Origin: Rhizobium leguminosarum
GTDB lineage: Bacteria; Pseudomonadota; Alphaproteobacteria; Rhizobiales; Rhizobiaceae
Assembly: GCF_017876795.1 (NCBI RefSeq)
Contig: NZ_JAGIOR010000001.1
Coordinates: forward strand, 2,506,501-2,570,500
Reading direction: 5' to 3'
DNA length: 64,000 bases
Shown: positions 1-8,300 of the stretch, in pieces
How positions within the stretch are numbered: position 1 is the first letter of the stretch
How the letters are laid out: each line of letters starts with the position of its first letter
The notes under the pieces: model-generated
What the model saw: the letters and a program-made list of their open reading frames with translations, nothing else
What the model was told of the DNA's origin: nothing
The model's database searches: none
Program-made: the position numbers and the translations under genes

Positions 1-452
1 ATCCCGCGCAGGCGACTTCGGATCACGGCTGGGATTTCCGCAAGCATCGGGCATTTCTGACCGAAGCCGTCGCGCGGCTGAAGACGTTGGGATGCCGCGT
101 GTCGCTGTTTGCGGACGGCGATGGCGATGCCGAAGCAGTCGAGATCGCCAAGGCGGTCGGCGCCGATCGGATCGAACTTTATACCGGCCCTTATGGCGGC
201 TGTTACGACGCGCCGGAACGGGTGGCCCCGATCCTTGAAGCGCTCGGACGGACGGCGGATGCGGCTCTGGCGATCGGCCTTGCCGTCAATGCCGGCCATG
301 ATCTGACGGTCGCAAACCTGCCTGATCTGGTGAAGCGTATTCCAGCGCTGGCCGAGGTTTCGATCGGCCATGGGCTGACCGCCGATGCGCTTGAGTATGG
401 CATGGCCGAGACGGTGCGGCGGTTCTGCCGGGCGTGTGGGCAGGCGGTTTGA
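1..452 (+). CDS. pdxJ: PdxJ, pyridoxine 5'-phosphate synthase (5' end outside window)
   Basis: The last 149 residues of a PdxJ-type TIM barrel are readable in the frame beginning at base 3; the N-terminal ~100 residues lie left of the window. PdxJ condenses 1-deoxyxylulose 5-phosphate with 3-amino-2-oxopropyl phosphate to make pyridoxine 5'-phosphate, the last ring-forming step of the DXP-dependent vitamin B6 pathway, in the cytosol. Visible family signatures are TSDHGWD at the first readable residues, [23 protein letters not shown] and the phosphate-binding IGHGL near the C-terminus. The stop at 450-452 is followed by a palindromic repeat, so this is probably the end of a transcription unit. 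Identification is firm; only the start is unseen. Confidence 0.93.
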   Translation, partial: PAQATSDHGWDFRKHRAFLTEAVARLKTLGCRVSLFADGDGDAEAVEIAKAVGADRIELYTGPYGGCYDAPERVAPILEALGRTADAALAIGLAVNAGHDLTVANLPDLVKRIPALAEVSIGHGLTADALEYGMAETVRRFCRACGQAV

Positions 453-477
453 GGAAGCAATTTGCCCTCAGGGTGGC

Positions 478-656
478 CACCCCCCTCTGCCCAGCCGGGG
501 ATCTCCCCCACAAGGAGGAAGATCGGCAGGAGGCTGGATCATCGCTCCCTCTCCACCGTATCGCAGTAGACATGCGGTAGTTGTCTGGGAGAAGCCGTCG
601 CTCCCATCCAATCTCCCCCCTTGTGGGGGAGATGCCCGGCAGGGCAGAGGGGGGTG
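478..656. repeat. RIME-like intergenic palindromic repeat
   Basis: Two long inverted arms (about 478-531 and 608-656) share the motif CTGCCC..CCGG..ATCTCCCCCAC read on opposite strands, separated by about 75 bases. The layout and sequence match the Rhizobium intergenic mosaic element type (two palindromes between convergent genes). It lies between pdxJ and a convergent oxidoreductase gene and may act as a bidirectional terminator; the function is inferred. Confidence 0.7.
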
Positions 657-696
657 ACGCAAGCCGCTGCCCGCGAACGTGTCAGTGCTCGCCACC

Positions 697-1587
697 TCAA
701 GCCGCCGTCAAAGCAGCCTTATGCTCCACAAAGAACTCCTTCAGCGATTGCGGCTGTTTTCCGGTCAGCTTGTTGAAGTCTTCGGTGAGGATGTCGAACT
801 TGCCGGCGCGGATGTTGGCGTCGGCGGACACCAGCATGTCGGCGACGAAACCGGGAAGGCCGGCGCCGCGCATGCCCTGGCCGAGCTGCTCGTCATTGAC
901 GTCGACCACGTCGAGTGGCTTGCCTGCGACTTCGGAGACGATGGCGGCGATCTCCCGGTTGTTCAGCGATCCCGCGCCCGTCAGCGTATAGGTGGCGCTT
1001 TCTGATGTGCCGGAGGCAAGGGCTGCGGCGATCGCCAGGGCGCAGTCGTCACGCGAGATGGTGGAGACCTTGCCGTCGCCGGTGGCGCTGTACCATTTGC
1101 CGCCCTGCAGGTTGTGGGGCATGCCGTGCAGGTAATTGTCGTGATACCAGGCGTCGCGGATGATTGTATGGGCGATGCCGCTTGCCTTGATGGCGTTCTC
1201 GCTGCCGAGATGATCCGGCGCGAAGGTGACGAGCGAATCGTCCGGTGCAGGCATCGAGGTGTAGGCGATGTGCTTAACGCCAGCCTTGGCGGCTGCCGCG
1301 ACGGCTGCCTTGTGCTGGGCGAGACGCTTGCCGGGAGTATCCAGCGCATCGGTGCTGATGATCAGCAGGCGGTTGACCCCGGCGAAAGCCTTCTCAAGGC
1401 CAGCTGCGTCATCGAAATCGGCCTTGCGGGTGAGGACGCCCTTTTTTGCGAGCTCGGCGAGCTTTTCGGGGCTGCGGGTTGCCGCGACGATGCTGCCGGG
1501 GGCGACCTTGTAGGTCTCGATCAGGTGATGGATGACACGCTGGCCGAGCTGTCCGGCAGCGCCGGTGACAAGGATGGTTTCGCTCAT
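697..1587 (-). CDS. NmrA-like NAD(P)-binding oxidoreductase (QorB/YtfG-type SDR)
   Basis: A 296-residue atypical short-chain dehydrogenase. The N-terminus has the Rossmann motif TGAAGQLGQRV (residues about 7-17), followed by a domain resembling NmrA and the quinone oxidoreductase QorB, with no classical YxxxK pair obvious. It probably binds NADP(H) and reduces a quinone or acts as a redox sensor in the cytosol; the substrate cannot be told. The start at 1587 was chosen because the conserved MSETILVTGAAG begins there; an upstream in-frame start would add 12 residues of low-complexity sequence. It is divergent from an HxlR-type regulator 124 bases away, the usual pairing for thiol- or quinone-responsive control. 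Confidence 0.85.
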   Translation of the reverse strand: MSETILVTGAAGQLGQRVIHHLIETYKVAPGSIVAATRSPEKLAELAKKGVLTRKADFDDAAGLEKAFAGVNRLLIISTDALDTPGKRLAQHKAAVAAAAKAGVKHIAYTSMPAPDDSLVTFAPDHLGSENAIKASGIAHTIIRDAWYHDNYLHGMPHNLQGGKWYSATGDGKVSTISRDDCALAIAAALASGTSESATYTLTGAGSLNNREIAAIVSEVAGKPLDVVDVNDEQLGQGMRGAGLPGFVADMLVSADANIRAGKFDILTEDFNKLTGKQPQSLKEFFVEHKAALTAA

Positions 1588-1710
1588 ACGTCGTTTCCTT
1601 CTGTGTTGCAGTGGTGGTCTCAAAAAGAGAGTAACACTAGAATAGGAATTGACTTGGCGGTGTAAAGGAGGCAGCTTTTCGGCTCTACGTTACCAAAAGG
1701 GAACCATCTC

Positions 1711-2127
1711 ATGAGCGGCGCGGTTGTCAGTCTGAAGAATAGGGTGCCGGGCGCGCGGCGCGAGATCGATCTTGCCGGCCTCGATTTTTCCAATTGCCCG
1801 GTCAGGGACATGATGCAGCAGATCGGCGGCAAATGGTCGACGCTGCTGCTCGAAGTGCTGGCGGCCGAGCCCCGCCGCTTCGGCGAGCTGAGGCGGATGC
1901 TTCCCGACATTTCCCAACGCATGCTGACGCAGACGCTGCGTGATTTGCAAAGGGACGGTTATATCGCCCGCGAGGTCTTTCCGACCAAACCGCCGAGCGT
2001 CGAATATTCGATGACCGAACTCGGCCGCTCGCTCTACCTGCCGCTGTCGCAGCTGTTGAACTGGGCGGAAGCCAACCATGATGCCGTTCGCGCCGCCCGT
2101 TCGCGTTTCGACTCCGCCGATAGCTAA
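1711..2127 (+). CDS. HxlR-family winged-helix transcriptional regulator
   Basis: A 138-residue HxlR/DUF24 protein. CPVRDMMQQIGGKWSTLLL (residues about 30-48) is the family's N-terminal signature including the single conserved Cys that senses electrophiles or oxidants in relatives such as HypR and YodB. A winged helix with RRFGELRRMLPDISQRMLTQTLRDL follows. It is divergently transcribed from the NmrA-like oxidoreductase gene, which it most likely controls; that target is inferred from position. Its stop codon TAA overlaps the first base pairs of a dispersed palindromic repeat. Confidence 0.9.
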   Translation: MSGAVVSLKNRVPGARREIDLAGLDFSNCPVRDMMQQIGGKWSTLLLEVLAAEPRRFGELRRMLPDISQRMLTQTLRDLQRDGYIAREVFPTKPPSVEYSMTELGRSLYLPLSQLLNWAEANHDAVRAARSRFDSADS

Positions 2128-2228
2128 AGCGCGTCGCGATCTTTCAGATTCGCGCCTTGCGCTTTAGCTCTTTGTTTTTACGCATGTCGTTGCCGCAAAA
2201 CCGCTGCACACTTTTGCGCGACGTGCTT
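2125..2228. repeat. Dispersed ~100-bp palindromic repeat, copy A
   Basis: The copy begins with TAAAGCGCGTCGCG and an imperfect inverted partner GCGCTTTAGCTC, followed by TTTGTTTTTACGCATGTCGTT and a second hairpin CGCAAAA-ccgctgcacac-TTTTGCG. The same architecture recurs at 8094-8194 and 26499-26600. The bases from 2229 to the MFS gene end near 2552 hold no gene I can support. Confidence 0.75.
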
Positions 2229-2551
2229 TTGGAGTGGTTGGGCGGCCTTGACCGGCGATTACCGCGTCGGTCGCATGAACAGTGTGCGGAACAATTCCTC
2301 CGATCGCTGAACCCTTTGTCGCTCAGAACGACGGATTTCGCCTTGCCGGCCCAGTCGAAACCCTTCCAGGCCCGATCCCGTCATGCAACGTCAGCCAGAG
2401 CAATGCAAAGACGGCATCGTCGATATTTTCTTCATCCATTTCCATGCCGGAAGCATCCTTGTCAAAACGAGAAAATCCGCGGTTCTCTTATTTTAACCCG
2501 CGCATAGTCCCGAAATCGACTCCGATTTTTCAGGACTAAGCGCGCGACCTC

Positions 2552-3760
2552 CTACTTGCTGCGCCCTTCCGTCAGGAACAGCAGGAAGGCGAGCGCTGGG
2601 AAGGCGAAACCGATCCAGGCGGTCATGGTCCAGCCGCCGGTCGCATAGGCCCAGCCGCCGACCGCCGAGCCGAGGGCGCCGCCGGCAAAGAAGGTGGCCA
2701 TGAACAGGCCGTTGAGCCGGCTGCGATGTTCGGGGTTCAAGCCATAGATGGCGCGCTGGCCGCAGACGAGATTGGTGGTTACCCCGAAATCGAGCATGAT
2801 CGCCGCCGTCGTCAGCAAGATCAGCGCGGTGAGCGAGCCGTCCGCGGCGAAATGGCTGATCAGGAAGGAAGCCATGCCGAGCAGCATGGCAAGCGTCGAG
2901 GCGATCTTCGTCATGCCGCGATCGGCAAGCCGGCCGGCGATCGGCGAGGCGATGGCGCCTGCGGCGCCTGCAAGCGCGAAGAGGGCGATGCCGTTCTGCG
3001 TCAGGCCGAAGGCCGGGCTTGCAAGCAGCAAGGGCGTCGTCGTCCAGAACAGGCTGAAGGCGCCGAACATACCGGCCTGATAAAGCGCGCGGCGCTGCAG
3101 CACGCGCGAGGTCAGTGCCAGGTGCCCCATCGAGGCGAGCAGCTCGCCATAGCGCAGCTTCGTCTTCGGTCGGCGGACCGGCAGGTTGGCGCGCAGCACG
3201 ACGGCGAGCAAGATCATCAGCACTGCGGTTACGTAATAGACCACATGCCAGGACGAGGCTTCGGCGACGAAGCTTGCGAAGGGGCGGGCCAGCATGATGC
3301 CGCAGAGCAGGCCGCTCATGACATTGCCGACCACCTGGCCGCGTGTTGCATCGGGCGCCATGTTTGCGGCGAAGGGAACCAGAACCTGAACGGCGACCGA
3401 TGACAGGCCGATGCAGAGCGAGGCGACGAGGAAGGCCGTCGGTGTCGAAGACAACGCCGCGCCGATCAGCGCAACAGCGGAGACGGCAACCAGCAGCAGC
3501 ACCAGCCGGCGGTTCTCCGTGAGGTCGCCGAGCGGCACGATCAGCAGCAGGCCGAGGCCGTAGCCGATCTGCGTCAGCGTGACGATCAGGCCGGTGGCGG
3601 CCGGCGTGAAGCCGAGCTCGGCGCTGATCGGGCCGGCGAGCGGCTGGCCGTAATAGAGATTGGCGGCCACCAGCCCGCAGGCGGCGGCGAAAAGGAAGGT
3701 GAGCCAGGGGGATAGCGCCCGATGAATGGCCTTGTCCGGCGTGGTGGCTGAAATGCTCAT
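2552..3760 (-). CDS. MFS transporter, probable drug/solute exporter
   Basis: A 402-residue major facilitator with 12 predicted membrane segments. LTQIGYGLGLLLIVPLGDLTE around residues 60-80 holds the loop 2-3 signature (G-x-L-x-D-r). The length suits the DHA1-like exporters of the EmrD/AraJ type. The inner-membrane substrate is unknown. It lies directly behind a TetR-family gene on the same strand (107-base gap), so the pair probably forms a self-regulated efflux unit. A longer 428-codon reading in another frame of this region is a shadow. Confidence 0.88.
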   Translation of the reverse strand: MSISATTPDKAIHRALSPWLTFLFAAACGLVAANLYYGQPLAGPISAELGFTPAATGLIVTLTQIGYGLGLLLIVPLGDLTENRRLVLLLVAVSAVALIGAALSSTPTAFLVASLCIGLSSVAVQVLVPFAANMAPDATRGQVVGNVMSGLLCGIMLARPFASFVAEASSWHVVYYVTAVLMILLAVVLRANLPVRRPKTKLRYGELLASMGHLALTSRVLQRRALYQAGMFGAFSLFWTTTPLLLASPAFGLTQNGIALFALAGAAGAIASPIAGRLADRGMTKIASTLAMLLGMASFLISHFAADGSLTALILLTTAAIMLDFGVTTNLVCGQRAIYGLNPEHRSRLNGLFMATFFAGGALGSAVGGWAYATGGWTMTAWIGFAFPALAFLLFLTEGRSK

Positions 3761-3867
3761 CAGAAACTCCGGTATTCAAATTGTAAGGAATAATCTCAAG
3801 TCATATTGCCGCTGGCCACCCGTTTCCGGTCATGCAGCGGCTTGTCGCTCCGGGAGGGTGCTTAATG

Positions 3868-4485
3868 TCAGCTCGCCACCTTCATGGCAGCCTCGGCAGC
3901 GGCAGCCATTTCCTCGCCGCTGCGTCCTGTCTTGCCAATGACGCGCATGCCCTTGGTGAGGCAGAGGAGGGCAAGTGCAGTCGCCGATATATCGAGATCC
4001 GCCGATATCGAGCCGTCGGACTGGCCGAGGCGGATCAGGTCTGAGAGAAGCGCCTCGTCGGTCGTGAAGGCGGTGGCGACGCGTTCGGCCGCCTCTTCGT
4101 CGAAGAGGGCGAGATCGCCGGCGCTGCCGACCACGAGGCAGCCCTGCCTGCCGATCTGCCCGTGCGAGGAGGCGGCAAAGAAGGTGACGAGCGCATGCAG
4201 CTTGTCGCGGCCAGTCTCGACACGATCGAGCTCGGCGCTGAGCATGCCGCGGCGCACGGCGCGGTAGCGGTCAAAGGCAGCGAGGAAGATGCCGCGCTTG
4301 TCGCCGAAGGCCTTGTAGACGCTGCCGGCGGCAAGCCCCATGGCTTCTGTGAGTTCGCTGATCGAGGCGGCGTGATAGCCGCGCTCGGAAAAGACGCGTA
4401 GCGCCGCGTCGAGCGCCGCCTCCGCGTCGAATTCCCGCGGGCGTCCGCGGCTCCGGGTCTTTTCTTGGAGGGTCGTTGCATTCAT
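3868..4485 (-). CDS. TetR-family transcriptional repressor
   Basis: A 205-residue TetR-type regulator. The N-terminal helix-turn-helix is seen in ALDAALRVFSERGYHAASI and LTEAMGLAAGSVYKAFGDK (residues about 25-65), followed by an all-helical ligand domain of the AcrR/NemR-like length. It sits upstream of, and co-directional with, the MFS exporter and has a GGAAA-N6-TTTCC palindrome 14 bases before its start codon, which suggests autoregulation. The inducer is unknown. Confidence 0.9.
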   Translation of the reverse strand: MNATTLQEKTRSRGRPREFDAEAALDAALRVFSERGYHAASISELTEAMGLAAGSVYKAFGDKRGIFLAAFDRYRAVRRGMLSAELDRVETGRDKLHALVTFFAASSHGQIGRQGCLVVGSAGDLALFDEEAAERVATAFTTDEALLSDLIRLGQSDGSISADLDISATALALLCLTKGMRVIGKTGRSGEEMAAAAEAAMKVAS

Positions 4486-4498
4486 GTTCGCCTAATTA

Positions 4499-4514
4499 GG
4501 AAATGATCGTTTCC
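4499..4514. promoter_or_regulatory. Putative TetR operator
   Basis: GGAAATGATCGTTTCC is a 16-bp palindrome with a single mismatched pair, centred on GATC, lying 14 bases upstream of the TetR start codon at 4485. Size and position fit an autoregulatory TetR half-site pair. No experimental support. Confidence 0.5.
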
Positions 4515-4545
4515 AAATCAAGCGAAATTTTTGCGACACTGCGAG

Positions 4546-5463
4546 TCAGAGGGTGAGGACCCAGTTTTGGCCATTGGCCTCCGGGCCAAACATCCGATGT
4601 CTCTCCTCGGAGACAAGGCGGAAGCCTGATTTGACGTAGATGGCGCGGGCGGTCTCCAGCATGTCGTTGGTCCAGAGCTGAAGCTCGCTGTAGCCTTTCT
4701 GCCTGCAAAAGCGGATACATTCGTCGACCAGCAGCTTGCCGAGCCCGAGCCCGCGGGCTGATTTGTCGACATAAAGCAGCCGCAGTTTGGCAATGCCGTC
4801 ACCGCCATTGGTGACAAGGACCGAACCGACATTGATGCCGCCGCGCTCGGCGATCCAGCAATATTCTTTTTCGGGATCGAAATTGGCCAGGAATTTCCCG
4901 GCAACCTCGGCAACCAACCCCTCGAAGCGCAGGTCCCAGCCATATTCCTCGGCGTAGAAGCGGCCCTGGCTCTGCACGATCCAGCCGATGTCGCCGGCCC
5001 GGTGGGCGCGGATGACGGCGGGCGCAGGCTTGGCCGCGGAGTCGAGCAGAGCGCGGATGGTGTCCATGGCCGAAACGACGGCTTGCGGCTCGCCGATCGC
5101 CAGATTGTCGAAGCGGGCGGCGATCTGCGCATTGGCGCGCCGGCCGAGTTCTTCGAACTGTTCCCATCCCTGATCGGTGACATTGATGATCTGGCTGCGC
5201 AGGTCGTCCGGATCCGGGCTGGTCTTGATCAGCCCCTCGGCGCGGAAACGCTTTAGGATGCGGCTGAGGTAGGCCGGATCAAGATGCAGATCGCGGACAA
5301 GAGCCACGGCGCTGATACCGTCATGCGAGCCGATCTCAAAGAGAATGCGGGCATCCGTCAGCGTAAACGGCGAGTCGAGATAGGCCTTGTTCAAGAGGCC
5401 GAGGAAATTCGTATAAAAGCGGTTGAAGTCGCGGGCGGTTTCGATGAGAGCGGTATCGGACAT
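4546..5463 (-). CDS. MarR-GNAT fusion: regulator with N-acetyltransferase domain
   Basis: A 305-residue two-domain protein. Residues about 10-140 are a MarR winged helix (LTDARILFEIGSHDGISA, then DPAYLSRILKRFRAEGLI), and residues about 155-305 are a GNAT acetyltransferase with the acetyl-CoA loop seen as VDKSARGLGLGKLLVDECI. The same fusion is widespread in rhizobia; the acceptor is unknown. The start at 5463 fits the domain edge (MSDTALIETARDFNRFY). Upstream lie a hairpin repeat and a 25-bp palindrome that resembles a MarR operator. The reaction and regulatory role are family-based inference. Confidence 0.88.
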   Translation of the reverse strand: MSDTALIETARDFNRFYTNFLGLLNKAYLDSPFTLTDARILFEIGSHDGISAVALVRDLHLDPAYLSRILKRFRAEGLIKTSPDPDDLRSQIINVTDQGWEQFEELGRRANAQIAARFDNLAIGEPQAVVSAMDTIRALLDSAAKPAPAVIRAHRAGDIGWIVQSQGRFYAEEYGWDLRFEGLVAEVAGKFLANFDPEKEYCWIAERGGINVGSVLVTNGGDGIAKLRLLYVDKSARGLGLGKLLVDECIRFCRQKGYSELQLWTNDMLETARAIYVKSGFRLVSEERHRMFGPEANGQNWVLTL

Positions 5464-5506
5464 GGCAAAGGCCTCCCAATGGAGACCTCGGACTTGCCGA
5501 CAAGGC

Positions 5507-5597
5507 CGGCTACCCACCATCCGTCATGCTCGGGCTTGTCCCGAGCATCTGCTTCCGGTCGATGGGTAGCAGATCCTCTGCACAATGCCGAGGATGA
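5507..5597. repeat. Intergenic hairpin repeat
   Basis: The core hairpin ATGCTCGGG (5526-5534) / CCCGAGCAT (5540-5548) has a 5-base loop and is flanked by CTACCCA/TGGGTAG outer arms and a further ATGCCGAGGATGACG segment. It resembles small palindromic intergenic repeats common in Rhizobiaceae. It separates the MarR-GNAT gene from its putative operator. Confidence 0.55.
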
Positions 5598-5661
5598 CGT
5601 TGCGTAAGGAAGCCAGACTCGTCAATCAACCGAGGCCTTCAGACGAAGACATTCGTCATAT

Positions 5662-5686
5662 ATTTAGTGGACTGAGTCAACTAAAT
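5662..5686. promoter_or_regulatory. 25-bp near-perfect palindrome, MarR-operator-like
   Basis: ATTTAGT, then one mismatched pair, then GACT-g-AGTC, then ACTAAAT, symmetrical about base 5674. The spacing and the AGTTGACT-like core fit MarR-family operators. It lies 199 bases upstream of the MarR-GNAT start and 11 bases after the stop of the next gene. Confidence 0.5.
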
Positions 5687-5696
5687 TGTGGTGTGC

Positions 5697-6416
5697 TCAC
5701 GCAGCTTCTTCCGTTTCCGTGTCCTCCGCACCGAGCGCGAATTCGACCGCCGCCCGGGCATGGATCGTGGTGGTGTCGAAGCCCGGCAATGGCAGGCGGT
5801 CGGGGTCGAGGATCAGGCAGATCTCGGTGCAGCCGAGGATGATGCTGTCGGCGCCGTGTTCCACGGCGCGGTCGATGATGGCGATCAACTTCTCGCGCGA
5901 GCTGTCGTGCACTCTGCCGGCGCAGAGCTCGTTGAAGATGATGTCGTGCACGGTGGTGCGATCGCCGGCATCGGGCACCATGACGTCGAGGCCGAGGCTT
6001 TTCATGCGGTCGCCGTAGAAGCCGTGCTCCATGGTGTAGCGGGTGGCGAGCAGCAGCGGGCGCTTGCGGCCGGCCGCATGCAGCGATTTTGCCGTCTCGT
6101 CGATGATATGGATCAGCGGCACGGACACCTTGGCCGCCACCTGATCGGCAATCAGGTGCATGGTGTTGGTGCAGATCAGAATGCAGCCGGCGCCTGCCGC
6201 CTGCAGGCGTTCCGCCACCTCGCCGAGGCGGCGGGCCGCTCCAGCCCAGTCGCCGGCCTTCTGAAGCGCGACGATTTCCTCGAAATTGACCGAATGCAGG
6301 ATGAGCTCGGCCGAGGCAAGACCGCCTTTGCGGGCGCGCACCATCTCGTTGACGAGACGGTAATAGACCGCCGAACTTTCGAAACTCATGCCGCCGATCA
6401 GGCCGATCGTTTCCAT
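5697..6416 (-). CDS. Aspartate/glutamate racemase family protein
   Basis: A 239-residue Asp/Glu racemase-superfamily enzyme (RacX/YgeA type). The two cysteine motifs that form the cofactor-independent active site are present: ICTNTMH at about residues 82-88 and LGCTEI at about 194-199. It should interconvert L- and D-amino acids in the cytosol; the substrate is not determinable. The start at 6416 is chosen at METIGLIGGMSFESS, which is the conserved N-terminus. It is divergent from an Lrp/AsnC regulator with an 11-bp inverted repeat between them, so amino-acid-responsive control is likely. Confidence 0.88.
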   Translation of the reverse strand: METIGLIGGMSFESSAVYYRLVNEMVRARKGGLASAELILHSVNFEEIVALQKAGDWAGAARRLGEVAERLQAAGAGCILICTNTMHLIADQVAAKVSVPLIHIIDETAKSLHAAGRKRPLLLATRYTMEHGFYGDRMKSLGLDVMVPDAGDRTTVHDIIFNELCAGRVHDSSREKLIAIIDRAVEHGADSIILGCTEICLILDPDRLPLPGFDTTTIHARAAVEFALGAEDTETEEAA

Positions 6417-6510
6417 CTCTTCATGCTCCCATGCTTCAACTTCGAAAATGATGCCGCAATAACGGCGCGGCGTGTTTGCGTTGTTTGTCCATCGTGCGGG
6501 ATATGTGCTA

Positions 6511-6546
6511 TGATTTTGCGCAGTTCGGCGAAATCGCGCAAAATCA
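6511..6546. promoter_or_regulatory. Putative Lrp-type operator in divergent promoter
   Basis: Perfect 11-bp inverted arms TGATTTTGCGC (6511-6521) and GCGCAAAATCA (6536-6546) with a 14-base spacer that itself holds a partial repeat (GCGAAATCGCG). It lies between the racemase start (6416) and the Lrp start (6571), ending 24 bases before the latter. Confidence 0.55.
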
Positions 6547-6570
6547 GGGCGCAAGGTTTACATCATACAC

Positions 6571-7035
6571 ATGCTGGACGACCGCGACAGACGCATTCTC
6601 GACATGCTGCAGAAGGATGCAGGCATATCCGTGACCGACCTTGCCGAGCGCGTGGCGCTTTCGGTGTCGGCCTGCTCTCGGCGCATCCAGCGATTGGAGG
6701 AGAGCGGCCATATCGCCCGGCGTATCATCGTGCTCGACCGGGAGAAGATGGGCGTGCCGACGACGGTCTTCGCGCTCGTCAAGACAGCGCATCATTCAGA
6801 CGAATGGACGGAAACCTTCCGCAGGATCATCGCCGACATTCCTGAAATCGTCGAGGCCCACCGGCTGACCGGCAATCACGATTACATCCTGAAGCTCGTG
6901 CTGCCGCGCGTCGAGCATTACGATGTCATCTATAAGCAGATCGTGCGCAAGCTGGAACTCTTCGACGTCTCGGCGTCGATCTCGATGGAAGAATTGAAAC
7001 ATGGAATGGCGATACCCGTGGGCTATGCCCGGTAA
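6571..7035 (+). CDS. Lrp/AsnC-family transcriptional regulator
   Basis: A 154-residue protein with an N-terminal HTH (ILDMLQKDAGISVTDLAERV, then SVSACSRRIQRLEESG) and a C-terminal RAM ligand domain (HRLTGNHDYILKLVL). The length matches the family. It probably senses an amino acid and controls the divergent racemase gene through the inverted repeat at 6511-6546; both are inference from position. Confidence 0.92.
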   Translation: MLDDRDRRILDMLQKDAGISVTDLAERVALSVSACSRRIQRLEESGHIARRIIVLDREKMGVPTTVFALVKTAHHSDEWTETFRRIIADIPEIVEAHRLTGNHDYILKLVLPRVEHYDVIYKQIVRKLELFDVSASISMEELKHGMAIPVGYAR

Positions 7036-7061
7036 CCGGCATTTTGAGAGGCAGCGATAAT

Positions 7062-7196
7062 ATGAGCAATAGCGATATTCATAGCTATTTTCTGCCAGAG
7101 GAAAAGGGGATCGACAGTGTGCGGCAAGTCTATAATCTTCTGGAAAAAGCGCGCCTCGATTGCCTGAAAGCCGATAATCCTCTGCGCCATGGATAG
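7062..7196 (+). CDS. Possible 44-residue small protein
   Basis: ATG at 7062 is preceded by a purine-rich GAGAGG 10 bases upstream, and a 44-codon frame follows to TAG at 7194-7196. The product is hydrophilic with a charged helix (VYNLLEKARLDCLKA). I do not recognise a family. It follows the Lrp gene by 26 bases. Coding potential rests only on the frame and the ribosome site, so it could be chance. Confidence 0.3.
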   Translation: MSNSDIHSYFLPEEKGIDSVRQVYNLLEKARLDCLKADNPLRHG

Positions 7197-7304
7197 CGAT
7201 TAATTTGTCTCGATACGGAACGTTTTTCGTCATATCGCGTTCACCTTTGGTTCAGGAGGAGGGGAGGATATTCTCTCTTCTTGGAGGAGCAGAGGAGAAT
7301 GGTC

Positions 7305-7841
7305 ATGAGAAAGCTAGCCGTCGCCGCGTTAGGCTTGATCATGGGTGTCCCCGGCATCACGCCGGCTCAGGCGTTTCCGGCTATCAACCCACCCAGGATC
7401 GAAGCGCAGCAGCAGATAGAGCAAGTGCAATGGCGTGGCCATGGCGGCCACTGGGGTGGCGGCCATTACGGAGGCGGCCATTACGGAGGCGGGTATTACG
7501 GCCATCATAATCATGGATCGGGCTGGGGTTGGGCCTTGGGTGGTCTGGCCGTCGGCACCATCATAGGCGGCGCATTGGCGCAGCCCTATTACGGCTCGTA
7601 TTACGGTTCACCCTACGGCTACGGTTCGCCCTACGGCTATTACGGTTCGCCTTATCGCTATTATGGCTCGCCCTACCGCTATTATGGCCGGCCCTATCGG
7701 GCCTATGCATCGTCTGCCTATTATGGAGGCGGCGGCAGCCACGAGAGCTGGTGCTATGCGCGCTATCGGTCGTACAGGGCGTTCGACGATACCTTCCAGC
7801 CTTATAACGGGCCCCGTCGCCAGTGCGTCGGTCCCTATTGA
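7305..7841 (+). CDS. Secreted BA14K-type Gly/Tyr-rich protein
   Basis: A 178-residue exported protein. A signal peptide (basic start, then AVAALGLIMGVPGITPAQA) ends near residue 24. A Gly/His/Tyr repeat region (GGHYGGGHYGGGYYG and GSPYGYYGSPYRYY units) surrounds a glycine-rich membrane-like segment, and the C-terminus is a BA14K domain (WCYARYRSYRAFDDTF with a final Cys). BA14K proteins of Brucella and rhizobia are envelope-associated lectin-like or immunoreactive proteins. ATG 7305 is preferred over 7299 because the GAGGAG site is 7-8 bases upstream of it. Confidence 0.85.
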   Translation: MRKLAVAALGLIMGVPGITPAQAFPAINPPRIEAQQQIEQVQWRGHGGHWGGGHYGGGHYGGGYYGHHNHGSGWGWALGGLAVGTIIGGALAQPYYGSYYGSPYGYGSPYGYYGSPYRYYGSPYRYYGRPYRAYASSAYYGGGGSHESWCYARYRSYRAFDDTFQPYNGPRRQCVGPY

Positions 7842-7980
7842 TTGGCAGGTTACGCATCTGCGCCGTGAACTGTGTTGGACCCCAGCCGAAGTTCGGTCTG
7901 GGCAGTATGACTGCGCCTGACTTCCATTCCACAAACGTCGCAGGGTCGGATTGCCGGAGTAGCCGATAATCCCGGCGCTA

Positions 7981-8028
7981 GAACAGGATGATTTTAGGCC
8001 GGGTCGGCCTAAAATCTGAATCCTGTTC
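7981..8028. repeat. Long hairpin, possible terminator
   Basis: Outer arms GAACAGGAT / ATCCTGTTC enclose a 10-bp perfect stem TTTTAGGCCG (7992-8001) / CGGCCTAAAA (8005-8014) with a 3-base loop. A second hairpin follows at 8044-8091 (GAGCATGATG / CATCATGCTC). Both lie downstream of the BA14K gene and may end its transcript, or may be parts of a mosaic repeat. Confidence 0.6.
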
Positions 8029-8093
8029 TAAATTAAAGAGTTAGAGCATGATGTCGCCCGAAAACCGCTCACACTTTTCGGCATCATGCTCTC

Positions 8094-8194
8094 GAGCGCG
8101 CCGCGAACTTTCGGATTCGCTCGTCGCGTTTTAAGCCTTTGATTTTCCAGCATGTCGTTCTCGCAAAACCGCTGCACACTTTTGCGCGACATGG
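8094..8194. repeat. Dispersed ~100-bp palindromic repeat, copy B
   Basis: Same layout as copies at 2125 and 26499: a GCGCGCCGCGAAC..GTCGCGTTTTAAG inverted pair, a T-rich link (CCTTTGATTTTCCAGCATGTCGTT), then CGCAAAA-ccgctgcacac-TTTTGCG. Confidence 0.7.
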
Positions 8195-8300
8195 TCTTCG
8201 ACTGCGATCGGCGCAGGGGAGACATGCCGAAAAGGCGGTTGCAACCTTTGCGGCAAAGATCACATTGGCTTTCAGCGAAATGGCGCAGAAGGGGCAGGTC

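Noticed and set aside
7560..7710. Short tandem repeats that resemble a degenerate direct-repeat array
   Set aside because: They encode GSPYGYYGSPYRYY repeats in frame in the BA14K protein; units are too short and lack spacers, so not CRISPR.
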